DNA from: Pagrus major
Taxonomy: Eukaryota > Chordata > Actinopteri > Spariformes > Sparidae
Length of the DNA stretch: 64,000 nt
NCBI RefSeq assembly: GCF_040436345.1
Contig: NC_133235.1
Location: forward strand, 21,538,660-21,602,659
Direction of reading: 5' to 3'
Below the pieces are notes generated by a model. The model searched no databases, had not been told where the DNA came from, and saw only the letters and a program-made list of their open reading frames with translations. Of the stretch, positions 1 through 11,090 are shown piece by piece; position 1 is the first letter of the stretch; each line of letters opens with the position of its first letter. The translations under genes and the position numbers were made by a program.

Positions 1-68
<68 letters not shown>
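1..68. repeat. (GT)n microsatellite, cut by the window edge
   Basis: Perfect GT dinucleotide repeat of 34 units that probably continues beyond the left edge of the window. Confidence 0.98.
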
Positions 69-69
<1 letters not shown>

Positions 70-2972
70 AGAGCTGTAGTAAATGTGTGTTCCATAATTT
101 CCATTGATGTAGAAATTCTTTGGGGGGGGGATTTTAGCCACCCGTTACTCACACGTTTCCCCATTTTTAAGTTTCAGAAGACTGAACACATTTCTGTACA
201 GAAGCAATGAGATCTATCATCATTACAGCTGCTCTAAGGGCCATTATTTACACTAGTTACTGAATTATTGATTATATTTCATTCCCAGTATGTGCGATGC
301 AAGGCTGGAATGTGTTTATGTTGGCAGTGAAAAACGTTTCCTCTGCAATAATGTATACCATGGCATTAAATTAGCAAGTCTCTATGCTTTGTTTGTTTTC
401 ATAGTGTATTTAGCCTTTACTTTGCAATTGTGTGATTGGGGTTAGATTTCCTGCTATGTAAAGAAAGCCATAGCCGGAATGTTGCTGCTTTCGAACCAAA
501 ATGTGCATTAGACGCAAAAATGATCCAATGTGATATCTTTGTGAGGTCTCAATGTGGGAATTGACCTTTCCCAAGAACAGTGATTGACCATGGATTGGAT
601 GGATCACAGCTTAGCAGAACAAGGCAGGCCAGTCAAACTTTTGTTTTTTTCCTCATTGATCAGTTTTTTCCAATCCAAGAGAAGAAGAAGACTAGGAGGC
701 TATGTCAGCTGTGGGTGTCTTTCCTGATATTCCCACCTGGGATTCCCATTCCCAGATTAATTCCCATATTGCCTTGTAGATGGCTAACGCAACTGGTTTT
801 GTTTCTTCTCCATCTTTGAGATTTATCAGTAGTTGGCAAAAATACCAGTTATCTGCTACTTCTTCCACTCTGTTTAATCCATCCATCGCATAGTCTGTTC
901 GGCCATCCTTTGACAAAGCTATGCTTTGCATAGCCTAGCTTATTCCTTCCAAACCATGTGATAGAAACACTCTAATTCACTTTTTTCTTTTTACAACTAA
1001 AAAGTTCGCTTCAAATTCGCTTGACAATTAGGTGGCAACACATCTATTGAAGAGAAACATTTGTATTGACTGTAATGTTTTCATCCACACTTTGAGTGTC
1101 ATTTAGTGAACAGTCACCCAGGTATGAAAGGGTTGATTGCAGCTTGACTCAAAGAGTGACCTTTCAAAACCACTTCCATGACTCCTATCCTAAGGGCTTG
1201 TAAACTTGATTGAGTCAGAAAGCAAAGACGTGGATCTAAATGCGTCTGTGTGTCCACATGCTTCCAAGTAAATGTAATTTCTGGATTACTTTTACTCATT
1301 TTCCTCTTAACTTTATCTCCTCCGTCAGAACAAGTGAGAGTGCAGGCTGACTACGTTTTCCCAATGCCTGGGGAGTTTGTGGCCATTGTTCTAGCTTTCT
1401 GACGACAGCAGAGCTGTCGCTGATTGACAATACCACTGATTCCCTTGTGCTTCCTGTACAGACGCAGACAGAGCTCACAGTTTGCTTCGCTGCTCTTATC
1501 ATGCATGTCACCGTGCCAGGAGAGAGGAAAGAGAAGGGAAAGCCGGGGGAGTATTAAGAGCAAGAAGAGGGTTTTTCCTTTATGCGCTCTGGCTTGACAA
1601 AAAGCCAATTTCCAATCTGAGTCGATGACAGAAGAAGCTGCGTGTTTGTTTCACCATGTGGATTATTTGTGGCAGAGGTGGGAGCTAAATCACCACTTTC
1701 TGATTCTGTTTCTCCCTGTTTGGGCACGACGAGATGCAAGATTGTTGCTACTGATAAGATAAGAATGTAGCAGTCGCCTGCTCTGGTTGCTGGTGCAGAA
1801 GGAGGAAATGCCTATCTGATGGGATTTTCAAATTGGATTTTGAATGGCCAGACAGGGAAGGAGAAAAATATTTACACAATTGACATCTCCATCTCTGGGA
1901 GTTGTAGGCATGACCTCTGGGCAGTGTTATAAACAACAGAAACACATCAAATTAAATAGATGTGGTGAGATTTTGTTGATGCACTTGGACCTTAGTATCC
2001 CTTATCTTATTCTCTTGTTGCTTCTCTCCTGATTCTCCACTAATTTGCTCTCCAAAGTTTATAATAATAAATCCTGACGTGCTGAAAAATGAATATTTTA
2101 AGTTAATATTGTCAAAGCAGAGCAATTTTAATAACATTTCCTGTTTTGTACTCAAACTTAACAGACTGTGGGTGCTCTTCAAACTTGCCTATTTGATTTA
2201 AAATAATTAAAAACGTTTAAAAAAAAAAAAAAAAAGTAAAGTAAAAAGTAAAGACCTCAATATTTACAACCAACCTGCATCTACACGCCTGGTGAAACCC
2301 TTAATTAACCCAAACCCATTCTGTTAGCATCCACAAACCTTTCAACTCTTTTAATATTAGAGTAAGTTAATAAGTCCTGTTATGCACATAGAAGAAGCAT
2401 TAGTCATGAAAAGTTTGACCTCAGGCCCACTCAGCTCCCAGCATGGCAGTATTATTAGTCAGCAGGAGAGAGAATGACTAAGTGGATGTGGGCAGATTTA
2501 ATAAATCTGTCAATGAGCTGTGGAAGTGGGGATCCAAGTCATAAAGCTTTTTCCAAGAAGTTGTGCATATTTTAGGATAAAGGACTCTAAACTGATTTGC
2601 TACATTATTGCTTAGAAAAGGGTAAACATTTGATTGAGAAGAAAATGCTTAAATACATAGATTTTATGGTGAGCCGTGAACTGTATTGAAGCCAGGGGAA
2701 AACACGTGGAGCCATCAATTTGTATTGCCTGCATCAGAAAGGTGAAACCCCTACAGCCAGTGGAGATAAAGGCCCGACGTGGCCCCTGCTATTTGAGTCG
2801 ATTTTATGTAGTCCAGATCAGAGTCACATGCTTTAAGCGTAAATATATGTACATGAAAACTTGTGAATATGGCCACAAAGGAGTATGTGGCCAGGACAGG
2901 AAAACCCAATAACACATCACATTGAAAGTTGCCCTGTGAAGCATCAAAATACATATTGTGTTTCATTGAGAC
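69..2972. other. Non-coding interval, nothing recognised
   Basis: About 2.9 kb of AT-rich unique-looking DNA. Open frames on both strands are short, overlap each other and show no recognisable domain or plausible exon boundary. A poly-A run lies at about 2219-2235. No gene or known repeat is supported here. By conserved synteny it lies on the side of foxc1 where gmds is expected in other vertebrates, but no gmds exon is visible. Confidence 0.5.
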
Positions 2973-3507
2973 TTAAAAGGTAACTCCACCAATTATACAC
3001 AATAGTGTTATTACAGGTCTGGAGGAGTACTACTGCATGTGTGAAAAAAAAGTAGTATAAAGCCTTTTGAGGGTCCAGAGGAAGCTGCATGTAATGTGAT
3101 AAACTGCCTCCAGTGATGTCACTCATTGTCACTGGCTAAGATGCATTGTGGGTAATGTAGGCACCAGGTTTTGAAAAGGAATAATTATGCATGGAATAAA
3201 GAAGGCGATATCTCTGGTTCTGCAGTAACGATTTGATCATTTGTTTTTCAACTGTCCATCATGAGTTTAACTGTGTTGTAGGACTACAGTGTTAAACTAA
3301 TGGACCTCTTTTCAAAACTTGGCACCTACATGACCCATAATGCAATATAGCAACTGAGTGACATCACTGGAGGCAATTTATCAGATTGCATGCAGCTTCC
3401 TCTGGAGCCACAAAAGGCTTAACACAATATCTTTCACATGTGCATTAGTACTCCCCAAGACCTGTAAACACACTTGAGTGTGTAAAATTGGCGGAGTTAC
3501 CCTTTAA
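2973..3507. mobile_element. Foldback MITE with TTAA ends and arms of about 205 bp
   Basis: The left half (2973 to about 3178) and the reverse complement of the right half (about 3305-3507) align over almost their full length. Both begin TTAAA(A)GGGTAACTCC-like and then share blocks such as ACAGGTCT, GGAGTACTA, CCAGAGGAAGCTGCATG, GCCTCCAGTGATGTCACTCA and TTTTGAAAAG. The central 125 bp is not paired. There is no coding capacity. TTAA at both termini suggests insertion by a TTAA-targeting (piggyBac-like) transposase, which is inference. The arms have diverged by substitutions and small indels, so the insertion is old. Confidence 0.85.
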
Positions 3508-5801
3508 CAATCTTGTCAGGTCTTAATGATACATAGTGTATTTCCTTCCAAAGTTTTTAGATTATTTTGAATTCTGCATTGGTTACGCACATGTTTGTCA
3601 CCAGGTATCCACCGAGTGTCAATACAACAATACAAACCAAACATGGACCCACTCACTAAAACTCTTTTCCAAAGCCAGAACTCCACAGGGTGCATTTAAA
3701 AACCACTCACATAAAGCAACAATTGTGTTTATTTTCCTTAAGAGGTCACAGAAATTTCTGCATGCAGCATCCGGGACAGCTGAGTCCCTCTCAGTTGCTT
3801 CACAAAATACCAGTAAACCACCAACAGAAGCCGAATCCAAGACGCTTAAAAGTGGACTGACTTACTGGACTCTTGACCTTACTGTCAAGCAGCTGTCAGA
3901 CTCCATATATTTGCCCTCTTGTATGGCATATGCGAGTCAATTATTGAGAAAGTGCATGAACAGAGGGGTCACTGTGTTTTTCCAGAGGTTAAATCAAGTG
4001 CGTAACCTCCATATTACAGATTGATGGCTGCCTCATGACAGCGGATGATACACACAGCCTGGGATTTCTGTAAACTTCGGAGTGGCCGGCAGCTCTGGCC
4101 CTCAATTTGAAGGAGGCGCTTGTGCCAGGTGGCTGTTTATTTCTGCGAACTGCCGGGGACTGCAGCCCTGCACAGCAGTCCCAGCGCTTTCATGTCTCCC
4201 CATACGCCGTGCCCTATGCAATCTGCCCGCCTGTTATGAGCATGAAGTAAACAAAACATTAGGTCATCATAAATCACCGGCCAATGACATGTCTGGAGCT
4301 GAGATTAGACAAGCAGAGCAGAGCAGTGGAGCACAGAGCGGGGAAGGCAGCCTGTCGTCCTGCAGCCTACAGCTCCTTCTCTCCTTCTCGGTCCCAATGT
4401 GTAAGATCATTATTACAATTGCAGCTCAATTAAGATAAGGCTAAATTACTTTCTCTGTCTCCCTCTTTGATGTTCAGGGGATTTTTCTTCTTTCTACAGT
4501 TGAAAAGGAGGCAGTTTAAAAGGACCAAGGAGGGGGGGGGGCATTCGCTTTGAGCACGCTTTGATGTTTGATGTTGGAGTCATGGCGTTGCACGGGGTTT
4601 GGTTTGGAAATGTGCATGATTGTTTTTTTTTTGTGTTTTTTTTTAGTGAGATTAATTTCAGACAAGCTCCATTTTCAATAGTGAAAGCTACTCCTCATTT
4701 GCTCCATTGCAAAGACAATTTCACCTTTTGGCCAAACGACTAAGAATTGTGAGTAAGCATTTACGTGTGTGTGCATGTGTGTGTTGCATTCCACTTTTCT
4801 TGAACTCTTCATTTCGGTTGCCACAGGCACTGAGCGCTGAAACGTGACTTCTTCTTTTTTTTTTTTTTTTCTGGGTCGAGGTCCGCCCATGTCCATGCTG
4901 AATCAGTGTAACTGAGCTTGTTTCCTACTGCGTGTGGAGTATGGTGTGCAGAGCAGGGGTGCAGAGTGGACATAAAACCCTCCACAGGATTAAATGCTGT
5001 TTCTTAAATCCCATTAGAAGATCTGTTTATGACTGCAGGCGAGACAAAGGGAACATAATATGCAGGAGAAGCAAAGTGAATGTGAATGTCTTTGGATGGT
5101 TGGGGAAAAAAAGTTACATTTTCCTGCTAAACTTAGCAAGAAAATCTTCTTTTTTTTATTTTAAAACATTTATAATTCTTTACTGCAGCTAACTCAAGCG
5201 CTCAGCCGCTCGGCCCATTGTTCATCCTTGTTCTCTTTGTCTTAAAGTTCACGTATTTGCCTGACTTCTCACTGTAAACACAATGGCAAAAACATCAGAG
5301 GGCCATGGACTGGGGATGTTTATATGAGCCGAGAGCCTGGAGATGGAACAGAGATATGAGTGCTGATCTGTGAAAGGAACCACCGCTGTATCGCTGCTGC
5401 TCGCCATCACACACAAACACCATCTGGCTGCCTCTCACCAGACGGAGAAGACCTCACACCTGCACACCTCACGGAAATACACGGAGATATGAGATGAATT
5501 TATCTTGAGTGTAAAGTCTCGACTTATCTTTGGGTTTTGTTCAATCCAGTATGTGAATTATATAAAGTATGTGCTTATACATATTCTGTTTTTTCAGTGT
5601 GAGCCACATGAGATTTAGTCATTTTTTTGTTTGTCAAAGGTTGTAGAATACTTTTAGCTTTGATAAATACAACACAGACTGTAGAGAGCTTAAATGATCA
5701 ACTAACGTTAATTCTTCAGCTTTTAAAAATGTTATTTTTTAGTCAAAGTACAACAGAATCCAAAGCCTTTTAAAACTACAGTACAAAATGATTGAAGCTA
5801 T
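3508..5801. other. Non-coding interval with a candidate regulatory block
   Basis: No gene recognised. The part at about 3860-4440 is less repetitive and more GC-rich than its surroundings and is given its own entry. The 162-codon open frame at 3536-4024 has no domain, no codon signature and no homologue I recognise. The rest is AT-rich with poly-T and poly-G runs (about 4532-4541 G-run, about 4856-4870 T-run). Confidence 0.45.
3860..4440. promoter_or_regulatory. Candidate conserved non-coding element downstream of foxc1
   Basis: A block of complex, non-repetitive sequence with raised GC inside AT-rich DNA, about 10.6-11.2 kb beyond the 3' end of foxc1. It has E-box-like CAGGTG, a CCAAT sequence within the string GGCCAATGA, and forkhead-like TAAACAAAA. 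Conservation cannot be measured here. The call rests only on composition and on the known richness of the FOXC1 neighbourhood in distal enhancers. Confidence 0.3.
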
Positions 5802-6152
5802 GGCTGGGAGATTTGGGAAATCTCAATATTTTGAAATCTTCTCAGCGACAAAATCAAATATCACAATATTTTTTTTACCAAATACCTCAATTTTGATATC
5901 GCAAAAATATTGTACGGATGACTATTGGTACTATGTCAAACTACTGACACAATGAGTTTTTTATAATATATAGAAATAATCATCAGTAATGTTGTGGTTG
6001 AAGGCATCACTTTACTGCAGTGCCACCACCTTAACCCTAACCCACCTTCAAAAACCAGGAAAAGACAACACTCAATCCACATCACGATATCCAAACTCTA
6101 AGATGATAGGCTCATATCACAATAACGATATAATATCCATATATTGCCCGGC
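5802..6152. mobile_element. Non-autonomous hAT-like MITE (GGCTGGG...GCCCGGC ends)
   Basis: The left end reads GGCTGGGAGAT and the right end reads ATATTGCCCGGC, imperfect terminal inverted repeats. The interior has repeated CAATATT/ACGATAT motifs and the segments ACACAATGAG and ACCAGGAAAAGACAACACT. I recognise this as a very common fish repeat whose intact copies start GGCTGGGCGATAT and end ATATTGCCCAGCC. No ORF of its own, so it would have been mobilised in trans. The hAT assignment is from memory of the family and is tentative. Confidence 0.75.
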
Positions 6153-6626
6153 ACAATCCCACACCCCCACCTCGCTCATATTTTCTTTTACTAATTCTCT
6201 CCCTCTTTATGTCTACTGATCAAATTCTACTAGCTCAAGTTGTTTTAAAATCTTTCATCCCTCTTTTGTGCCCTCCATAGGCCCTCTTCCTCGACTGCGC
6301 TTTACAACGCAACCGAGCATGAAAACGGAGAAAGGGCGACTTGAAGAAAATTAGTTAACTGGCTGAAGAGTAAACAATGGGTCCCTGAAAAAGGCCGTTG
6401 GGAGGAATGGTTTTCCCCTCAGAGGTCAAAGGGTAGATTGTCCATTGACACAAGCTCAGACAGCTGACATTTGAGATTCATTTTGGATCACTGCAAAGAG
6501 CCGTGTTGTGCTTCTCATATGTTGGACATTTGTTTGTACATGGTTATATTATATTACGTGCACCACAATTATTTCTCACCGTATTTTTTAGAGTTTGTTT
6601 TTGTTCCACATCATATATTTAATCAC

Positions 6627-7163
6627 TTAAAGGAACACTTCAGGGAAAAATGTAAATTCAGTCATTATATACTCATGCCGATGGAAGGTCGGGGGAAATT
6701 TTGAAGTCCACAAAACATTTGTGGGACATCACAGCAAAACAGCCTTGCAGCATTCTTCTAAACAACTGAAGTAGGTCAGAACTTGTTTTAAAATTTTAAA
6801 AAATGTACTTTATTGACACCCTCTTTTAAGCCGAAATCTTTGCTGTGCTGTAGCTGCTAAGCTAAAAGCGTTAGCGCTCAAGTCATCTGAAGTGCCTGCA
6901 AGAACTTGGCCGTTCGTCAAGGTTGTAAATAACAACGCGCCTTGTTTTTTTTTCTTTTGTTTGTTTGTTTTTTTTGGGGGGGGGGTTGCATATCAAAAGA
7001 AGTCCCCATCTACTTCAGTTGTTTAGGAGAACACTGCAACGTTGTTTTGCTTTGAAGCTCCAGAAATGTTTTGTTGACAAAGAAACTTCCTCTGACTTTC
7101 CATCTGCATGAGGCTGAGTAGATAATGACTGAATTTTCATTTTTGGGTGAACTGTTTCTTTAA
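6627..7163. mobile_element. TTAA-bounded MITE with arms of about 150 bp
   Basis: The left arm (6627 to about 6776) begins TTAAAGGAACACTTC and contains AATTCAGTCATTATATACTC. The reverse complement of the right arm (about 7008-7163) begins TTAAAGAAACAGTTCACCC and contains AATTCAGTCATTATCTACTC. Both arms continue to a shared CTAAACAACTGAAGTAG. The two arms are old and diverged but clearly homologous. The centre carries a T-run and a G-run. No coding capacity. This matches a widespread teleost repeat whose ends read TTAAAGGAACAGTTCACCC. Confidence 0.85.
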
Positions 7164-7355
7164 AGAACCTTATACTGTACAGTATGTTGATGTTGTTTCA
7201 GGTCACAGGAAGCTTGCGTCTTCTCAGAAACTGTGAAAATGTACATTAGCTGTGCCTTAGGTCAGTGTTTTTCTTATAACCAGTTTGTTTTTCCTCGCCT
7301 GTGTTTCACCTCACACCCCATTCTGCAGCGTAATTTGCCATCAGAGCATGTTATT

Positions 7356-7410
7356 TGTGTGTGTGTGTCTGTGTGTGTGTGTGTGTGTGTGTCTGTGTGT
7401 CTGTGTTGTG
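7356..7410. repeat. Interrupted (GT)n microsatellite
   Basis: GT units with CT interruptions, directly abutting the next MITE-like repeat. Confidence 0.9.
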
Positions 7411-7418
7411 TGTTGGTT

Positions 7419-7712
7419 AGGGTTGCAGTTAATCCCTGCTTGCTGCTTTTCTGATTAGTGCTGCTAGTGTCGATTAATCTGTTGATTATTTTCTCAATTA
7501 TTGGATTAGTTGTTTTGTCTAAAAAACGTCGATCACTGTTGTTTTGTCCACAACCCAAAGATATTCAGTTTACTGTCATAGGGGAGTAAAGAAACCAGAA
7601 AGAACCACGTTTAAGAAGATCAAATTTTTGACAGTCTTTTTCCTTAAAAAATCCTCAAACCGATTAGTCGATTATCAAAACATTTGTCGCTTCCTTTAAT
7701 AGTTTTAGCTCT
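7419..7712. mobile_element. MITE of the AGGGYTGCA / GATTAATCGATTA family
   Basis: It starts AGGGTTGCAGTTAA and ends GTTTTAGCTCT, a decayed inverted pair. The interior has GTCGATTAATCTGTTGATTATT, CCACAACCCAAAGATATTCAG, GGGGAGTAAAGAAACCAGAA and CCGATTAGTCGATTATC. This is a familiar fish MITE whose complete copies begin AGGGCTGCAAC and end GTTGCAGCCCT. It is non-coding. This copy is shortened internally and its ends are mutated, so it is probably inactive. Confidence 0.8.
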
Positions 7713-8657
7713 TTATTCTGATTGTCGGGACTGAACACAATCTATGTGAAACAACGTGTGAGTGCAGGACTGTCACTCGAGCAGAGCTATGCTTTGGTAA
7801 CTCTCTCACACACAGGTTGCACACACACACACATATTGTTATTTTAACTTGCACTCACTTACAGTCTTAAGAAACACAGTTTTATGAATAAAAACAGCAA
7901 CCGTAGCTAAATTGAATCAGTCACACTGTTTTCAAACTGATGAATAACTGCTGAGTAATATTAAGACATATTTTTATTCATGATCAAATTTTAAGCTTGA
8001 AAGAAAGTTAAACTACAATGACATGCTTCATGATATAAATCAGAGAAATGCATGCTTCTCATATTTTGTGGAATTTGCTGGCACAGTTACCAGTTAATTG
8101 ATCGGATGTGGTTGATTCAATCTTGTATTTACACCCCATTTATCCAAACATCACTTATACACCAAATCTGTCACCAGTGTTAGAAAGAGCGGAAAGACTC
8201 TCAAGATTTAGAGAAAGGAAGATTGACACTTTGTTTCCTCTAATTGGATGTGTTGTTGTTGACAGATTTGCTGCAGTAGCTCTGAATTTTCAGCACTGTT
8301 TAATCAGATAATATCACGACCCACTGACCCTTTTGTATGACTGACAGGGTTAGTAATAATAAAATAAAGAAAATCATCACTGATGGCTACGAAAAAAAAA
8401 AAAAATAGCAGATGTATCTGTTTCTCATAAATCAGCTGCAGTATGTTGGATCAGTCCAGTCTCGATGTCCCAGAGAGCTCAGAGCTGTTGTCAACACAGC
8501 TTTCTTTCTGAACTTCAAAATAAAAGCAGGGGAGGAAAGATGTGACGAAACAGAGCAGATAATAAATCAAGAGGAAGTGTTGGACACACACATCAGAAAC
8601 CCCTAACTCAGGGATTCATTTTCAGTGGGATTCTTTTAGAGTTCAGATGTCTTTACT

Positions 8658-8697
<40 letters not shown>

Positions 8698-10340
8698 AAC
8701 TCCCCCTATTAAAATCAAATTTCAAGTGTGTTTTCCTCACTGACCCTCTCCTGTGTGAAGACACTTTTTTTCCTTCTTCTATTTTAAGGAAAGATGACAT
8801 TTACTCTGCAGCCCAATTCATCACTGTCTCTGCCTCTGGATGGTGTGACACTCTCCTTTCTCCTCCTGGGAGACGACTAAAAAGGACTCAGACTTGAGAT
8901 GGGTCACTTGCAGCACTCTCTCCTCCTCTTTTGGCGCAGATGACACCCACCTCTCCTGGGCGTAAAAAGATGTGAGGATCACCTGAGAGTCTGGTGAAAG
9001 CTGAGGAGTCGTTGCCATGTTTGCATATTTTCTGAGATAATTGAAAATGTGTATTAGTATTATTATTGTTGAAAAATGAATGTGCTAATTATTCTGTTTA
9101 AAGGTAAACGTATTTTTACATTTAAACAGAGAAACATGAGGTTTTTAAGTACTTTACATTTGCATTTGTAAACATTAGAGCAAAACAGATTTGTATTTTG
9201 AGTTATGGTGGGGTGAGAACAAATAGAGCATGAAGCCCCGCCGTCCTACAGTTCAAGAATGTAGCAGTGTGTTACCAAAACTGTGACTAAAAAAGTTACA
9301 TAATGCACCTTTAATCATATATGTAATTGTGTCCTCTTTGTCAAACATTACATAGCATTAATATTATATGTGCTGCTGATGACTTTAGGCTTCTACTTAA
9401 GAAATAAACTTAAATTTCCACCTGCGTCCGTAGAAGAAAAAACAAGATATTTACTGTATAATCACCCGATAAAATGTGTTTATTTTTATGACATTAAAAA
9501 AAAGATATTTATACATATTTCTTATATTTCTGACTGTTGCTGTACCTTGAATGTCATTTTTAAAAAGTCCCCTCTCAATAACAGAAGAGACAGTCCCTTC
9601 TTGTCTCAGGCTTGCAGCAGTCTGTTGATGTTTTCATAGCCCAGTGGCCGCCTTGCACCATAAAACGAGATGAGACCCGCGAAAGACACAGACAACTGCT
9701 ACTGTGGCTCAAATAGCAGGAGCTGGACAGCTTTGAAGTGGCTCTCTCATGTCACAAGTTACAGAGTTCAAGTTTGCTCCCTCCCCATCAGGAAGCAACT
9801 GGAGTGGATATTCTGTCTGCACCTAAACCCCTTATGAAGCTATAAATGTGTTATAATAGCGTGTTTAATGTGTGTTATTTGCGTTTATGTGCATGTATTG
9901 TGTTGCACATTGTGTATTATATGTTATCATTAACAATGAAACCAGGCAGGACAGAAAAATCAATGCACTAATTTTTTGTATTGTTCTGTTTTATTCGATT
10001 CTGTTCCACTTAATTACAATGTTTATTTTACTTTGAGCTCAAGACGCCATTTGTTTTTGCAGAAGTAGAAAAAAACATCCTGATTAAAGCATCATTCGTT
10101 TAACACATTAGTTTGTTTATTTAGTGAAACTGCTTTTATTTTATTTATTTTTTTGTATTTGTTATATTTGGGAAATTAAATGAACATTAAAGTAATAAAG
10201 AATATAAATACAAGAATGTAATTTTCTACGACAGAATGAATCTTTATTCTTAAAAAAAAATGAAGCTCGTATGAGACCTTTTTAAACTACATTCATAAAA
10301 TCAAACTGCACATGACAATAAATGACTGTATGTCACGCTG
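7713..10340. other. Non-coding interval with one CA microsatellite
   Basis: No gene recognised. It includes a (CA)18 tract at 8661-8696 and a TTACATAATGCACCTTTAA-type string at about 9296-9314 that is often seen at the end of fish repeats. Otherwise it is AT-rich unique-looking DNA with short uninformative open frames. Confidence 0.5.
8661..8696. repeat. (AC)n microsatellite
   Basis: Perfect AC repeat, 18 units. Confidence 0.97.
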
Positions 10341-11090
10341 TATAATTGGGACATTCACGTGTGCCCCGGTGCGTAAAAAGGTGCTATAATTAGAAACCGC
10401 AGGCCGGAGCAGCAGAGAAGCAGGTTTTGTGTAACTTGAAGGCAACTCTGTTCGTTTTGGAGGTATCTCGCCAGGGCTGTCGGGTTACTCGCAGGTCGGC
10501 CGTTTCCCGTCGGTCTGAATTCACAGTACCCCATTATCCCGCCGGCCCAGCGCTCCTGCGGTCTGCCTGAGTTCACTCCTTTTTTTTTTTTTTTTTATTT
10601 GACGCGAAGATGCTGTAAGATTTCCAGGCTCATTCTTTAATCCAGAAGCCTTGTTTACACCTCATCGCTCTGCCCTGTTTTGACAAACCCGAGTGAATCA
10701 TTTCATCGAAAATTATCATTCGTCTTTAAAATGAGACACGCAGGACGAGAGGCTGCACGCAGCGGTTATTTTTTCCTTATGGGAGACAAGTGTTGGACCT
10801 CCAACCTTTCACTCGTTTGGCCGCAGCGCAGACAGAATTTGCGTCTCTGGACTCCTAATTAGAAACAGATGGCGCGCTTGGAGCTCGGGCCTTGTAGTGC
10901 AGTACAGCCGAGGGCTGAAACACAGCATTTTCCATAGTGGAGCTGAGCTGGTCACTCAGACATACAGGTGCACACAGTCTGCAGGGAGACGTCAGTGTAA
11001 TACGCGTTACAAGTTTACAGGTAGATTTCTTCTGGTGAAAAGGCTCAGTGCGTTTTTACGCATAGATGGCACCATTTACAACCAGTAAAA
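10341..11090. promoter_or_regulatory. GC-richer candidate regulatory block downstream of foxc1
   Basis: About 750 bp with many CpG dinucleotides and no simple repeats apart from one T-run (10579-10596), in otherwise AT-rich DNA about 4 kb beyond the 3' end of foxc1. It contains CACGTG at about 10357 and a TAATTAG homeodomain core at about 10856-10862. It could be a CpG-rich enhancer or the promoter of an unannotated non-coding transcript. Neither is shown by the sequence. Short open frames in it look like chance. Confidence 0.3.

Noticed and set aside
3536..4024. 162-codon open frame on the plus strand
   Set aside because: No domain, no family resemblance, no exon-like context; overlapped by another frame on the minus strand.
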